Program-made: the position numbers and the translations under genes
Source: Anaerolineae bacterium
GTDB taxonomy: Bacteria > Chloroflexota > Anaerolineae > Aggregatilineales > Aggregatilineaceae
Direction: 5' to 3'
NCBI GenBank assembly: GCA_016926875.1
Contig: JAFGNU010000010.1
Location: 1 to 64,000, forward strand
DNA length: 64,000 bases
Shown here: positions 31,819-41,467 of the stretch, in pieces
Numbering within the stretch: the first letter of the stretch is position 1
Layout: the number at the start of each line of letters is the position of its first letter
Notes under the pieces: model-generated
What the model was told of the DNA's origin: nothing
Databases searched by the model: none
The model's input: the letters and a program-made list of their open reading frames with translations, nothing else

Positions 31819-33570
31819 CTAGTCCCGGCGCTTTTGAACGCCGGTTACCAGGTACATCACCTGGAAATCTGTGTAGCCTTTGACTTTGCGCGGTTCCAGT
31901 GCTTCAACCGTGACCAGATCGCGCACCCGCTCGTAGGTATGCTCGCTGATGATGATCTCTCCGGCCAGCGCGTTTTCTTGCAGCAGCTTGGCGAAGTTGA
32001 ACGGTGCCCCGATGGCCGTAAATTCGCGGCGGCTGGGGCTGCCGACGTTGCCCAGCATGGCATAGCCCGTGTCCACACCGATTCCATAAAACAGACGGTG
32101 CTCCGGTGCGAGCACCTCGTGCAGTGCGAGCACATCGTATGCCATCGACAGCGCGGCACGCACCGCGCGGACGGCGTGATCGCGCTGGGGATTCAACTGG
32201 GTATTGAACAGGCCAACCACGGCATCGCCCATATACTTATCAACGATCCCATCATAAAGCTGGATCGCGTCCGTGCTGACGGACAAGAAACGGTTGATAA
32301 TCTCCAGCAGTTGCTCCGGCGGGAGCTGCTCGCTGAAGGTGGTGAACCCGCGCACATCTGCGAATACAATCGAGATCTCCCGTTCGTCCCCGCTGAGACC
32401 CAGCCCGTCAATGCTCTGGATATTTCGGACCAGGCTCGGCGGCAGGTAGGTCCGCACGGTGTTCAGGGTGGCATCGCGTTTTTTGATCTCGGTCAGGTCA
32501 TCAACAACCAGCACCATGCCGTACGTGATGTTGTTCGCATCCTTGAGCGGCGCCATTTTCAGGTTCAGGTGAACTGCGCCGCGTCCTGGCAGCACCGATT
32601 CGGCTTCAACCACCTGCTGGCGGTCTTCTTCACGGACGGAAGCCATCAGTTCGTCAAAGCCTTGAAACACCGCTGGCAGCACCGATTGCAGCGGGCGGCC
32701 AATGGCGTCTTGATAGGACACGCCGAGGATGTGTTCGGCAGCCTGGTTGTAAGTCACGATCATGTTATCCGCATCGGCTGTGATCACCCCGCTGGCGATG
32801 GATGCAAAGACGTTGTCCATCAGCTCTTTCATTTCGGTGATCTCTGCCAGCGTTTGCCGCACATGTTCGAACAGGTACGCGTTCTCGATTGCAATCGCCG
32901 CCTGGTTGGCGAACGCCATCAGCAGCGATAATTCTTTGTCGCCAAACAGGTCAGGCTGCTGCCGGTTGTCAACGTACAGCACGCCCGTAACACTCTCCTT
33001 GTAGATCAGCGGTACACATAGCACCGAGCGGGGCGCGTGCATGACGATGCTGGCCTCCGCGCTGTAGCGTGGATCGAGCACGGCGTTTCCGGCGACGACC
33101 GGCTCGCCTGTTTGTGCCACTTCGCTCACAATCGTCTGGCTGACCGTGAACTTGTCTTCTTCGATCGTTTCGCGGTGGCAGTCGCGCGCAGCACGAAAGC
33201 GCATGTCGTCCGTGTGGGGATCGCGCAGCACGATGTAGCCGCGCTCAGCGCCGATCAGGGCGATTGCGGTGTCCATTACCTCGTGAAGCACCTGGTCAAC
33301 TTCCAGCGACGAGTTAAGCAGTTGAATCGTGTTGGCCAGCGCCCGGAGTTGCTCCAGTTCGGTTGCTTCATCGAACATATGGCGTGCCAGGCTGCCCAGA
33401 TCAGAGCGCACATAGTAACACTGCTCCAGCGCGTCGGTTGGCAGGTTCATACCCCGCTGCTGCAAAATATCATTTTGGGCGCGCAGCATACCTTCCAGGT
33501 CGCTGAGCTGCTGGCTCAGCCGGAGTATTTCTTCTTGCGCTGCGTTAGGAACATGGGTGGATTTTAGCAT
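31819..33570 (-). CDS. GAF-PAS class III nucleotidyl cyclase paralog A (retains metal-binding Asp pair; lacks transition-state Arg)
   Basis: GAF block (GAERGYIVLRDPHTDDMRFRAARD), PAS block, cyclase motifs FADVRGFT and DKYMGDAVVGLFN, but IGAPFNFAKLL in place of IGDxVNxAxRL. Confidence 0.88.
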   Translation of the reverse strand: MLKSTHVPNAAQEEILRLSQQLSDLEGMLRAQNDILQQRGMNLPTDALEQCYYVRSDLGSLARHMFDEATELEQLRALANTIQLLNSSLEVDQVLHEVMDTAIALIGAERGYIVLRDPHTDDMRFRAARDCHRETIEEDKFTVSQTIVSEVAQTGEPVVAGNAVLDPRYSAEASIVMHAPRSVLCVPLIYKESVTGVLYVDNRQQPDLFGDKELSLLMAFANQAAIAIENAYLFEHVRQTLAEITEMKELMDNVFASIASGVITADADNMIVTYNQAAEHILGVSYQDAIGRPLQSVLPAVFQGFDELMASVREEDRQQVVEAESVLPGRGAVHLNLKMAPLKDANNITYGMVLVVDDLTEIKKRDATLNTVRTYLPPSLVRNIQSIDGLGLSGDEREISIVFADVRGFTTFSEQLPPEQLLEIINRFLSVSTDAIQLYDGIVDKYMGDAVVGLFNTQLNPQRDHAVRAVRAALSMAYDVLALHEVLAPEHRLFYGIGVDTGYAMLGNVGSPSRREFTAIGAPFNFAKLLQENALAGEIIISEHTYERVRDLVTVEALEPRKVKGYTDFQVMYLVTGVQKRRD

Positions 33571-33599
33571 GATACTATCCGTTGGCTGGGTCGAGCCTG

Positions 33600-35360
33600 T
33601 CAGCGGTGACAGGGCAAGATTTCATAAATCTTGGCTGCTTGTCGGCGCCCTTTCACCTGGATGCTGGGGCGTTCAACCACCTGGATGCTGGTGGATAGAG
33701 CGCTGAGCTGCTGGTGGCAGTGGCGATATGTCTCATCGCTGATGATCATGTGTCCGTACTGGGCATTTTCTTGCAGCCGCTTGGCAAGATTGACCGTATC
33801 GCCAATAGCGGTAAACTCACGACGCTTGGTGCTGCCGACGTTGCCTAATGTCGCCACACCGGTATGGATGCCGATGCGATAGTAGGGAATCGGTTCTTCG
33901 CCAATATGCTCGGCCAGCGCTATGTAATCATCTGCCATTTTTAACGCAGCCTGAACTGCCCACCAGGCATGATCGTCGCTGGGATTCAACTGGGTATTAA
34001 ACAGGCCCATGATCTCGTTGCCCATGAACTTGTCGATCACGCCTGTCTGGAGGTGGATTGCCTCGGCGCCCACGCTCAGATACAGGTTCAACAACTCCAT
34101 CAGGTCATGAGGTGCCAGGTCAACCGGGAATGTTTCAAACGGGCGCGTTTCCACGAACATGACGGTAACCACGCGGCGCTCACCTCCCAGCCCCAACCCG
34201 TCGATGCTCTCGATATTGTCGAGCATGGCAGGGGGCAGGTAGCGGCGCACTACATCCAGCGTGGCATCGCGCTTTTTGATCTCGGTCAGGTCGTCCACCA
34301 CAATCGCCACACCCTCGGTGATGTCTTCGGCGTTTTTCAGCGGGGTGAGCTTCAGGTTCAGGTTGACCGCGCCCCGTCTGGGCAGTTCGGTGTCGATCTC
34401 GATCAGTTCCTGGTAGCTGTGCTGATAGATGACGTCGATCAGGTTTTCCACATAGGCGTATATGATCGGCAGCGCCTGGGCCAGAGAATTACCGATAGCT
34501 GTGCTGAATGGCACAATTAAGATTTGCTCAGCCGCAACATTATATGTCGTCACTCTCTCGTCCGCATCGGTTGTGATCACGCCGCTGGTGATCGATGCAA
34601 AGACGTTATCCATCAACTCTTTCATCTCGGTGATCTCGGCCAGCGCGGTTTGCACGCCCTGAAACAGGCGCGCGTTTTCAATCGCCACCGCTGCCTGGTT
34701 GGCGAACGCGACCAGCAACGACAGCTCTTTTTCGCCGAATAAGCCATCTTTGATGCGGTTGTCGGCGTATACCACGCCTGTGATCTCGTCTTTCACGATC
34801 AGCGGCACGCACAAAATGGAACGCAGCGCGTAGATCAGCACGCTCTCCTGTGCGCTGAAACGGGGGTCTGACTGGGCGTTCGTGGTCACGACCGGGTGGC
34901 CGGTTTGGGCGACCTCGTCCACAATCGTCCGGCTGACGATAAAACTGCCCTCATCGACTGATTTACGATCCAGGTTGCGAGCGATGCGAAATTCCATCTG
35001 GCCGGTGCGCTTGTTGCGCAGCATGATGTAACCACGCTCGGCGCCGGTCAGCGCGATGACCGTGTCCATTACCTCGTTAAGCACTTGGTCTGCGTCCAGG
35101 GAGGAGTTGATCAACGCGGTTGTTTCTGCCAGCGCCCGAAGCTGCTCTAGCTCGATGTTGGCATCGATAAGCTGTTGTGTCAGTTTTTCCAGGCCTGTCT
35201 GGACAGCCTTGAACCCATTCAGTGTGCCAGGCGGCAGTCCCATACCTTGCTGGCGCAGAAAGGTGCGTTGTGCCCGCAAAGTGTCGATTAGCTTGTTAAC
35301 CGTATCGCCCAGGCGTCTGGCTTCTTCCTGGGCAGAGTAGTGTTGTATCGGGCTTGCCAT
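33600..35360 (-). CDS. GAF-PAS class III nucleotidyl cyclase paralog B (retains K/D and N-R; metal-site Asp replaced by Glu and Asn)
   Basis: Same architecture; FVETRPFETF and DKFMGNEIMGLFN at the metal site, intact IGDTVNLAKRLQ. Confidence 0.88.
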   Translation of the reverse strand: MASPIQHYSAQEEARRLGDTVNKLIDTLRAQRTFLRQQGMGLPPGTLNGFKAVQTGLEKLTQQLIDANIELEQLRALAETTALINSSLDADQVLNEVMDTVIALTGAERGYIMLRNKRTGQMEFRIARNLDRKSVDEGSFIVSRTIVDEVAQTGHPVVTTNAQSDPRFSAQESVLIYALRSILCVPLIVKDEITGVVYADNRIKDGLFGEKELSLLVAFANQAAVAIENARLFQGVQTALAEITEMKELMDNVFASITSGVITTDADERVTTYNVAAEQILIVPFSTAIGNSLAQALPIIYAYVENLIDVIYQHSYQELIEIDTELPRRGAVNLNLKLTPLKNAEDITEGVAIVVDDLTEIKKRDATLDVVRRYLPPAMLDNIESIDGLGLGGERRVVTVMFVETRPFETFPVDLAPHDLMELLNLYLSVGAEAIHLQTGVIDKFMGNEIMGLFNTQLNPSDDHAWWAVQAALKMADDYIALAEHIGEEPIPYYRIGIHTGVATLGNVGSTKRREFTAIGDTVNLAKRLQENAQYGHMIISDETYRHCHQQLSALSTSIQVVERPSIQVKGRRQAAKIYEILPCHR

Positions 35361-35405
35361 GCGTTCGGACTCCAGTTCTATCCGGTCACTGCGTGCCGCA
35401 TGATC

Positions 35406-35432
35406 ATTATACCCGGATGAAGGGGGCAAGCA
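35406..35432 (-). promoter_or_regulatory. Candidate promoter of the cyclase operon
   Basis: Minus strand TTGCTT-N16-TATAAT about 45 nt upstream of the ATG at 35360. Confidence 0.45.
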
Positions 35433-36006
35433 ATACCATTATAGACTGCCCAGACCTGCTCCATAAAATCTCCGCAGGGGACTCCCCGCATTATAGCGGG
35501 GATGGGGAATGCGGGGGCGCGCCAGCGCCCAACGGTGCCGCCTTGGGCGTTATACTATCTCCCAATGCGGTCTAATGGCCCTGGTGATAGCAGGATCACA
35601 GCCTCAACACCCTGCCGGACGCGGCTCTTTACCAACTTCAGCTAGGCGGCTGTCAGCGGGAGGCGCTGGCGTAAAATCTGAACCGTACCAAGGAGAGACC
35701 CTTGTTGTTCAGGCCCGGACGGGGCTTTCAGGCGCTAACGTGGCCCGGTGGGGCGTGCGTTGCCTGAGAAGCTTCCCGCTTTTGCGGGGAGAGTCGTCAC
35801 TAGAAAATGATAAGAGTGCCGGGAATCAGGGTCAGCCGCTAGTCCTAAATGAATTTTAGTTTTATAATACGGGTTGCCTTATAATATGTGTTAGGAGAGC
35901 TGAAAGGAGGACTGAGTCCGAGAAAATCACACCATCACCATCAGTGTGGCATATGAGTATGCTTTTCGCCGATCACACAGTATTTTTTTAAGGAGATACT
36001 ACAAGC

Positions 36007-37272
36007 ATGTCTAAGCGGATTGTTTCACTTGTTATTGTTCTCGTTTTGCTGCTGGTCATGGCCGCCCCCACAATGGCCCAGGATGGTCCATCGGGCGAGC
36101 TGGAAATCTTCTCGTGGTGGGCCGGTGACGAAGGCCCGGCGCTGGAAGCACTGATCGCGAAGTATGTCGAACTGTACCCCGACGTGGAAGTTAACAACGC
36201 GACGGTAACAGGCGGTTCGGGCGTGAATGCGCGCGCCGTGCTGAAGACGCGCATGCTCGGTGGTGACCCGCCGGATTCATTCCAGGTGCACGCCGGTCAA
36301 GAGCTGATCGGCACCTGGGTGGTGGCGGATCGCATGGAAGACCTGACGTTCCTGTACGAAGAAGAGGGCTGGATGGACAAGTTCCCGCAGGGCCTGCTGG
36401 ACCTGCTGAGCTACGAGGGCGGCATCTGGTCGGTGCCGGTCAACATCCACCGCTCGAACGTGATGTGGTACGTGCCCGCCAAGCTGGAAGAGTGGGGCAT
36501 CGAGGCCCCGGCGACCTGGGATGATTTCCTGGCTGTGTGCCCAACGATTCAAGACGCAGGCGTGACCCCGCTGGTTGTCGGTGAGAACTGGACCGTCAAC
36601 CACCTGTGGGAGAGCGTGGCGCTGGCCGAGTTGGGTGTCGATGGCTGGAACGGTCTGTGGGCTGGTGAGAAAGCCTGGACCGATGAGGACGTGGTCGCGA
36701 TGTGGGACAAGTTCGGCGAAATTCTGGCTTGCACGAACATCGACGTTGATGCCGCCACGCTGTCGTGGCAGCAGGCGACCGACAAGGTTATCGCTGGCGA
36801 AGCCGCCTTCAACGTCATGGGCGACTGGGCAGCGGGCTACATGGTTACTACCCTGGGTCTGGAGCCGGGTGTTGGCTTCGGCTGGGTGCCTTCACCTGGC
36901 ACCGCAGGCGTGTTCATGATGCTGTCCGACTCGTTCGGCCTGCCCAAGGACATCAAGAACTACGATGCCGCTGTCGCCTGGCTCAAGCTGTTGGGCTCGG
37001 TAGAAGGACAGGATATCTTCAACCCACTCAAGGGCTCGATTGCCGCGCGCTTGGACAGTGATCTCAGCCTGTACAATGCCTACCTGCAATCCGCTGCCGC
37101 CGACTGGCAGTCCAACGAGGTTGTCGGCAGTCTGGCGCATGGCGCCGTGGCCCCGGAGAGCTTCAGCAGCGAGTTCGGCACTGTGATGGAAATCTTCCTC
37201 AACAGCCGCAGTGGTATTGCTGCCGCTAATGCTGCTCAAGCCATTGCCCGCCAGGCCGGTATTGCTGGCTGA
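36007..37272 (+). CDS. Carbohydrate ABC transporter substrate-binding protein (family 1)
   Basis: Signal peptide, [43 protein letters not shown]; followed by two permease genes. Confidence 0.92.
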   Translation: MSKRIVSLVIVLVLLLVMAAPTMAQDGPSGELEIFSWWAGDEGPALEALIAKYVELYPDVEVNNATVTGGSGVNARAVLKTRMLGGDPPDSFQVHAGQELIGTWVVADRMEDLTFLYEEEGWMDKFPQGLLDLLSYEGGIWSVPVNIHRSNVMWYVPAKLEEWGIEAPATWDDFLAVCPTIQDAGVTPLVVGENWTVNHLWESVALAELGVDGWNGLWAGEKAWTDEDVVAMWDKFGEILACTNIDVDAATLSWQQATDKVIAGEAAFNVMGDWAAGYMVTTLGLEPGVGFGWVPSPGTAGVFMMLSDSFGLPKDIKNYDAAVAWLKLLGSVEGQDIFNPLKGSIAARLDSDLSLYNAYLQSAAADWQSNEVVGSLAHGAVAPESFSSEFGTVMEIFLNSRSGIAAANAAQAIARQAGIAG

Positions 37273-37339
37273 TAGAGAATGTGACAGACTAACTTCCTGT
37301 ATGATGGCGCCGCCTGGTGCCATCCTATAGGGTCGCGAA

Positions 37340-37382
37340 CTGCACGAGGTCTTTGCTGATATTGGGTAAGGACCTCGTGTAG
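37340..37382 (+). terminator. Intergenic hairpin between substrate-binding protein and permease genes (attenuator or mRNA-stability element)
   Basis: 12-bp stem CTGCACGAGGTC/GACCTCGTGTAG (one G.U) followed closely by TTTT. Confidence 0.5.
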
Positions 37383-37471
37383 CGATTTTGGCTGATGGAA
37401 GACGCAGAAAACGGTACAATAGATGCTGTAGGATTTGTGACTTCCACAAACTGGTGCCGTGATAATTTCAA

Positions 37472-38842
37472 TTGGGAGAGGCTGTGACTATGCAAGTTTC
37501 AGCTAATCGCGCGGGGAATCCGGGGCGTAAGCTCTTGCGTTTCACCCGGCGCATTAACCCGGACCGTGTGTATGCCATCCTGATGATCCTGCCTTCGGTC
37601 ATTCTGCTGGCAATTTTTGTATATGGTTTTATTGGCCAGACCCTTTGGTGGTCCCTGACCGACTGGGCGGGGTTGGAAAAAAACGCCGAAAAGAACTACA
37701 TCAAGCTGGATAATTATAAAACACTGTTCAGCGACATCACCGGAATGCGCTTCCGCCAGGAACTGGTAAACACGTTTTTCTTCACACTGTTTTTTGTGGG
37801 GGGCTGCCTGATACTAGGATTTATATTAGCCGTCGTGCTGGACCAGAATGTTAAGGGAGAAGGGCTGTTCCGCACGGTGTTTCTGTTTCCGATGGCGCTG
37901 TCCTTTGCGGTGACTGGCACGATCTGGCGTTGGCTGTTGAATCCCGGCGGCGGCATCAACGCCTTGCCGAAGATGCTGGGCGCGGATGCCTGGAACTACC
38001 GGTGGATTAACAATCGCAGTCCCTATACATTCAACTGGCACGAAGTCCCCCTTACGACGACGCTGCTGATTATCGCCGTCCTGTTGTTTTTCATCTTCCG
38101 GCAGATATGGCGAAGAAAATACCTGGCGACTATCTATCTTGGCGTCCCGATGGCCTTGCTGTTTTTGTGGATGTGGTCCGACTGGGTTAGCTGGGATGAT
38201 ACCCAGGCCATGCATGGCACCTTCAACTGGCAGGATGTGCCGCGTTATGTTGTCGCAGTGATCGTGATCGGCTTTGTGCTATACATGGTCAGCTTGTTGT
38301 GGCATGGCAAACGCCGCGCAGCGCTGATCCTGGGCATTCCGACCGCTGTTGTCCTGCTGTGGTATGCAGCCGGTGGGACAGACAATTTCCCGAACGTCGA
38401 GTTTCCTGAGGCTTACGGGTTCAATATCGCACTGGTCGGCGTGATCATCGCTGCCGTCTGGCAGATGTCCGGGTATACGATGGCCATGTACCTGGCCGGT
38501 ATTCGCGGTGTGCCAGAGGAACTGCGTGAAGCCGCACGCGTAGATGGTTGCAGCGAATGGCAGGTGTATATGCGAATTGTGCTGCCCATGCTGCGCCCGA
38601 TCACACTCAGCGCGGCAATTGTGCTCGGTCATATCTCGTTGAAGATATTCGACCTGATCTTTGCTATGGCCGGGATCGATCACTGGCCGGTCAGCGTGCC
38701 GGGTGTGCAGGTGTACTACACCATGTTCCGCAGCAATAAGTTTGCAGTCGGCAGCGCAATTGCGATTGTGCTGCTCATCATGGTAGCCTCGGTGGTCATT
38801 CCCTACCTGATCACGTCTCTGCGTGCTGAGCACGAGCTATAG
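37472..38842 (+). CDS. Sugar ABC transporter permease (MalF/UgpA-like) with TM-rich insertion
   Basis: N-terminal MetI-like permease region and EAA motif [27 protein letters not shown]. Confidence 0.9.
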   Translation: MGEAVTMQVSANRAGNPGRKLLRFTRRINPDRVYAILMILPSVILLAIFVYGFIGQTLWWSLTDWAGLEKNAEKNYIKLDNYKTLFSDITGMRFRQELVNTFFFTLFFVGGCLILGFILAVVLDQNVKGEGLFRTVFLFPMALSFAVTGTIWRWLLNPGGGINALPKMLGADAWNYRWINNRSPYTFNWHEVPLTTTLLIIAVLLFFIFRQIWRRKYLATIYLGVPMALLFLWMWSDWVSWDDTQAMHGTFNWQDVPRYVVAVIVIGFVLYMVSLLWHGKRRAALILGIPTAVVLLWYAAGGTDNFPNVEFPEAYGFNIALVGVIIAAVWQMSGYTMAMYLAGIRGVPEELREAARVDGCSEWQVYMRIVLPMLRPITLSAAIVLGHISLKIFDLIFAMAGIDHWPVSVPGVQVYYTMFRSNKFAVGSAIAIVLLIMVASVVIPYLITSLRAEHEL

Positions 38843-38852
38843 GGGGGCGACG

Positions 38853-39893
38853 ATGAGCGTTTTTACCTGGATTATATTGGGGCTTTTGGTCGGCAGTCTG
38901 GGGACTTACCTGCTCTTTTCGGACCGGGGACGCAACCCTGACCATGGAGCGTTGATCGGGGGGATCGCAGGCGCGGTTGGCAGCCTGGTGCTGTTGATCC
39001 CGCTGTGGATTTACGTGTATGTTCAAGGCAAACAGCCTGTCTATGAGCTTCCCAAAGATCGCCCTCCGCTTAGTGGCAAACACCTGACTCGCATGGCGCT
39101 CTATGCGTTTTTGATTTTAATGATGTTAGTGTATCTGCTGCCGGTGTACACGGTGGTGGTAACCAGTCTGAAGACACCAAAGGAAGCGGGCAAGCTGGCC
39201 AAAGTCTGGGACTTGCCAACCGAAATCAATTGGAAGAGCTATGAAACCGCGCTGGACGAACTTGGCCCCCAACTGAAAAACAGCTTTATCCTGACGATCA
39301 GCGCGACGATTATTTCTGCCGTCATGGGGTCGATGAACGGCTATGTGCTCGCCAAGTGGAAGTTCCCCGGTGCGAATATCATTTTTCCGCTGATGTTGTT
39401 CGGGATGTTCATTCCGTACCAAAGTATCCTGATCCCGCTGTTTCAGTTCGTTCAGGATATTGACCTGGGCGGCACGATCTACGGCCTGATCATCGCGCAC
39501 GTAGTATACGGGCTGCCCATCACAACGCTGATTTTCCGCAACTACTATGCGGAAGTGCCGACGGAAATGCTCGAAGCTGGCGCCATCGACGGCGCGGGCT
39601 TTTTTGGCATCTACCGCTGGATCGTGTTCCCGCTGTCTTTGCCGGGCTTTGTTGTCGTGATTATCTGGCAGTTCACGCAGATATGGAACGAGTTTCTATT
39701 TGCCGTCACGCTCACCGATCAGTCTTCGCAGCCGATCACGGTAGCGCTGGCGCTGCTGGCGGGCGGCGAAGCGGTTAACTGGAACCTGCCAATGGCGGGC
39801 GCGGTGCTGGCCGCCCTGCCGACACTGGTAGTTTACATCGTGTTGGGCCGTTACTTCATTCGTGGGCTGCTGGCCGGTTCGGTGAAAGGCTAA
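38853..39893 (+). CDS. Sugar ABC transporter permease (MalG/UgpE-like) with N-terminal extension
   Basis: EAA motif [28 protein letters not shown]; canonical [19 protein letters not shown] begins about 90 aa into the protein. Confidence 0.9.
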   Translation: MSVFTWIILGLLVGSLGTYLLFSDRGRNPDHGALIGGIAGAVGSLVLLIPLWIYVYVQGKQPVYELPKDRPPLSGKHLTRMALYAFLILMMLVYLLPVYTVVVTSLKTPKEAGKLAKVWDLPTEINWKSYETALDELGPQLKNSFILTISATIISAVMGSMNGYVLAKWKFPGANIIFPLMLFGMFIPYQSILIPLFQFVQDIDLGGTIYGLIIAHVVYGLPITTLIFRNYYAEVPTEMLEAGAIDGAGFFGIYRWIVFPLSLPGFVVVIIWQFTQIWNEFLFAVTLTDQSSQPITVALALLAGGEAVNWNLPMAGAVLAALPTLVVYIVLGRYFIRGLLAGSVKG

Positions 39894-39987
39894 TCCCGCG
39901 CACGGGCAGCAAGCAGCAGTAATAAGTCAGTCAAAGCGCTGTGGTGGTTTCATCACGGCGCTGTTGTTTGTGCCAGGGGATTGGTGG

Positions 39988-41427
39988 TTACGGCGCTGCC
40001 TGGGCATCCATCAGCAGCACCGTCACGCCGTTGAAGTCCTGCCGGGCCAGTACGCGGTCCTGGTTGGTTGTAATCCACTGCGCCAACCCTGTGTCTCCCA
40101 GATCGGACAGGTTGGCGCGCTTTGGATCACCGAGGCGGTGGACCATGGTTTCTTGATTGGGAAACACGGTCCACAGGCGCATTACCTCAGCCGCAGCAAC
40201 GGTATCGGGATCGTAATACCGCTCGCGCAGCCGCGCATCGTCTTCCCAATAGCGCAGCAGCGGCAGCAGCGACAGCGCAGGCTCGATCATAAAGGCATCG
40301 CCGGGCTGCCATTCTGCTTCGATGTAGGCGGCTGCATCGTTCCATGCCTGGATTTCGTTTTCTTCACGATGTAGCAGCAGGGCGCTGTGAGTGATGCCGG
40401 TCAGAATCACGATACCTGCCAGCAGCGCCCCCCCACGTTGAACGCCCAACTGCATCCAGCCGTGCAGCATCAGCAGCAGCACGCCAGGCAGGATCACGAT
40501 GAAATAGCGCCCGACAAACAGCGGGTGTGAAAGCGAGATCAGAAAAACCGGCACAACTGCCAGGACTATCAGCCACACCCAGTACAGGCCGGTGAGCTGC
40601 TGGCGCCGCTGCCGCCACGCAAACACTGAACCGGACAGCAGTCCCAGGACCAGCGCAACCAGGGCCGGGATGAAATACAGACGGTAGTTGTCGTCGAAGC
40701 CGGTGCCAATGTTCGCCAGGGTCAGCGGTATATCAAGGATGGACGGCTTTTGAATCCAGCCAATGCCAAACGAGATCACTTCCAACTGTGTCAGGCGATA
40801 GACCCACCACGCCAGCGGCAGCAGGGCGATAACCTGCACCAGCAGCCAGCGCCGCAGCAACCGGTGGTGACTGCCCAGCGCAAAAGCAAATACGGCATAC
40901 TGCGCCAGGGGCAGCGCAGCGGCGAAATAGTGTGTCATGTAGGCGGCGGTGGACGAAACCCCAAAGCCTATCCAGTTGGCTGTTGTCCGGCTGCCGCGCA
41001 GCAGCATGAGGAAAAAATAGGATGTTAGCAGCGCTGCCAGAAAGAACAACGCGTAGGGGCGCGCCATACGCGAATACCAGATGTGAAACGGGTTGGCGGC
41101 CAGCAGCGCGCCCGCCCACAGCGCCAGCCGGTGATCATCGTACAACCGCCGTGTTACGGTTATCAGCAGCGCAATGCTGATCACGCCAATCCATACGGAC
41201 GGCATGCGCAGCATAAAATCATTGTCTGACGGCCACCCGCGCATCAGCGAAAAGTACAGCGGGACGTGCACCCCGTCCGTCAGCAGTAGATCAACAAAGT
41301 CACCGGCGGGAGCTTCGGCAAAAAAGACAGTAAAGGTTTCATCCGACCACAGGCTGTCGTCGCCCAGGCTGATCACACGCAGCGCAAAACCGGTCAGCAC
41401 GATCAGGGCTGCGATCAGCGGATACAT
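39988..41427 (-). CDS. GT39/PMT-like polytopic glycosyltransferase
   Basis: DDSLWSDETFTVFFAEAP and multi-TM; start trimmed to MYPLIAALIV to reduce overlap with topA. Confidence 0.75.
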   Translation of the reverse strand: MYPLIAALIVLTGFALRVISLGDDSLWSDETFTVFFAEAPAGDFVDLLLTDGVHVPLYFSLMRGWPSDNDFMLRMPSVWIGVISIALLITVTRRLYDDHRLALWAGALLAANPFHIWYSRMARPYALFFLAALLTSYFFLMLLRGSRTTANWIGFGVSSTAAYMTHYFAAALPLAQYAVFAFALGSHHRLLRRWLLVQVIALLPLAWWVYRLTQLEVISFGIGWIQKPSILDIPLTLANIGTGFDDNYRLYFIPALVALVLGLLSGSVFAWRQRRQQLTGLYWVWLIVLAVVPVFLISLSHPLFVGRYFIVILPGVLLLMLHGWMQLGVQRGGALLAGIVILTGITHSALLLHREENEIQAWNDAAAYIEAEWQPGDAFMIEPALSLLPLLRYWEDDARLRERYYDPDTVAAAEVMRLWTVFPNQETMVHRLGDPKRANLSDLGDTGLAQWITTNQDRVLARQDFNGVTVLLMDAQAAP

Positions 41428-41467
41428 TCGCGGACAGGCACGCGCCACTACTTCCCCCTGTACCGAA

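Noticed and set aside
31783-32931. 382 aa plus-strand ORF
   Set aside because: Antisense to cyclase paralog A, whose motifs are unambiguous.
33600-35360. Treating cyclase paralog B as a pseudogene
   Set aside because: The frame is intact over 587 codons and the Lys/Asp/Asn/Arg determinants are preserved; loss is restricted to the metal Asp positions.
35509-35859. 116 aa plus-strand ORF
   Set aside because: No domain, no good ribosome-binding site, sits in a hairpin-rich intergenic region; more likely non-coding.
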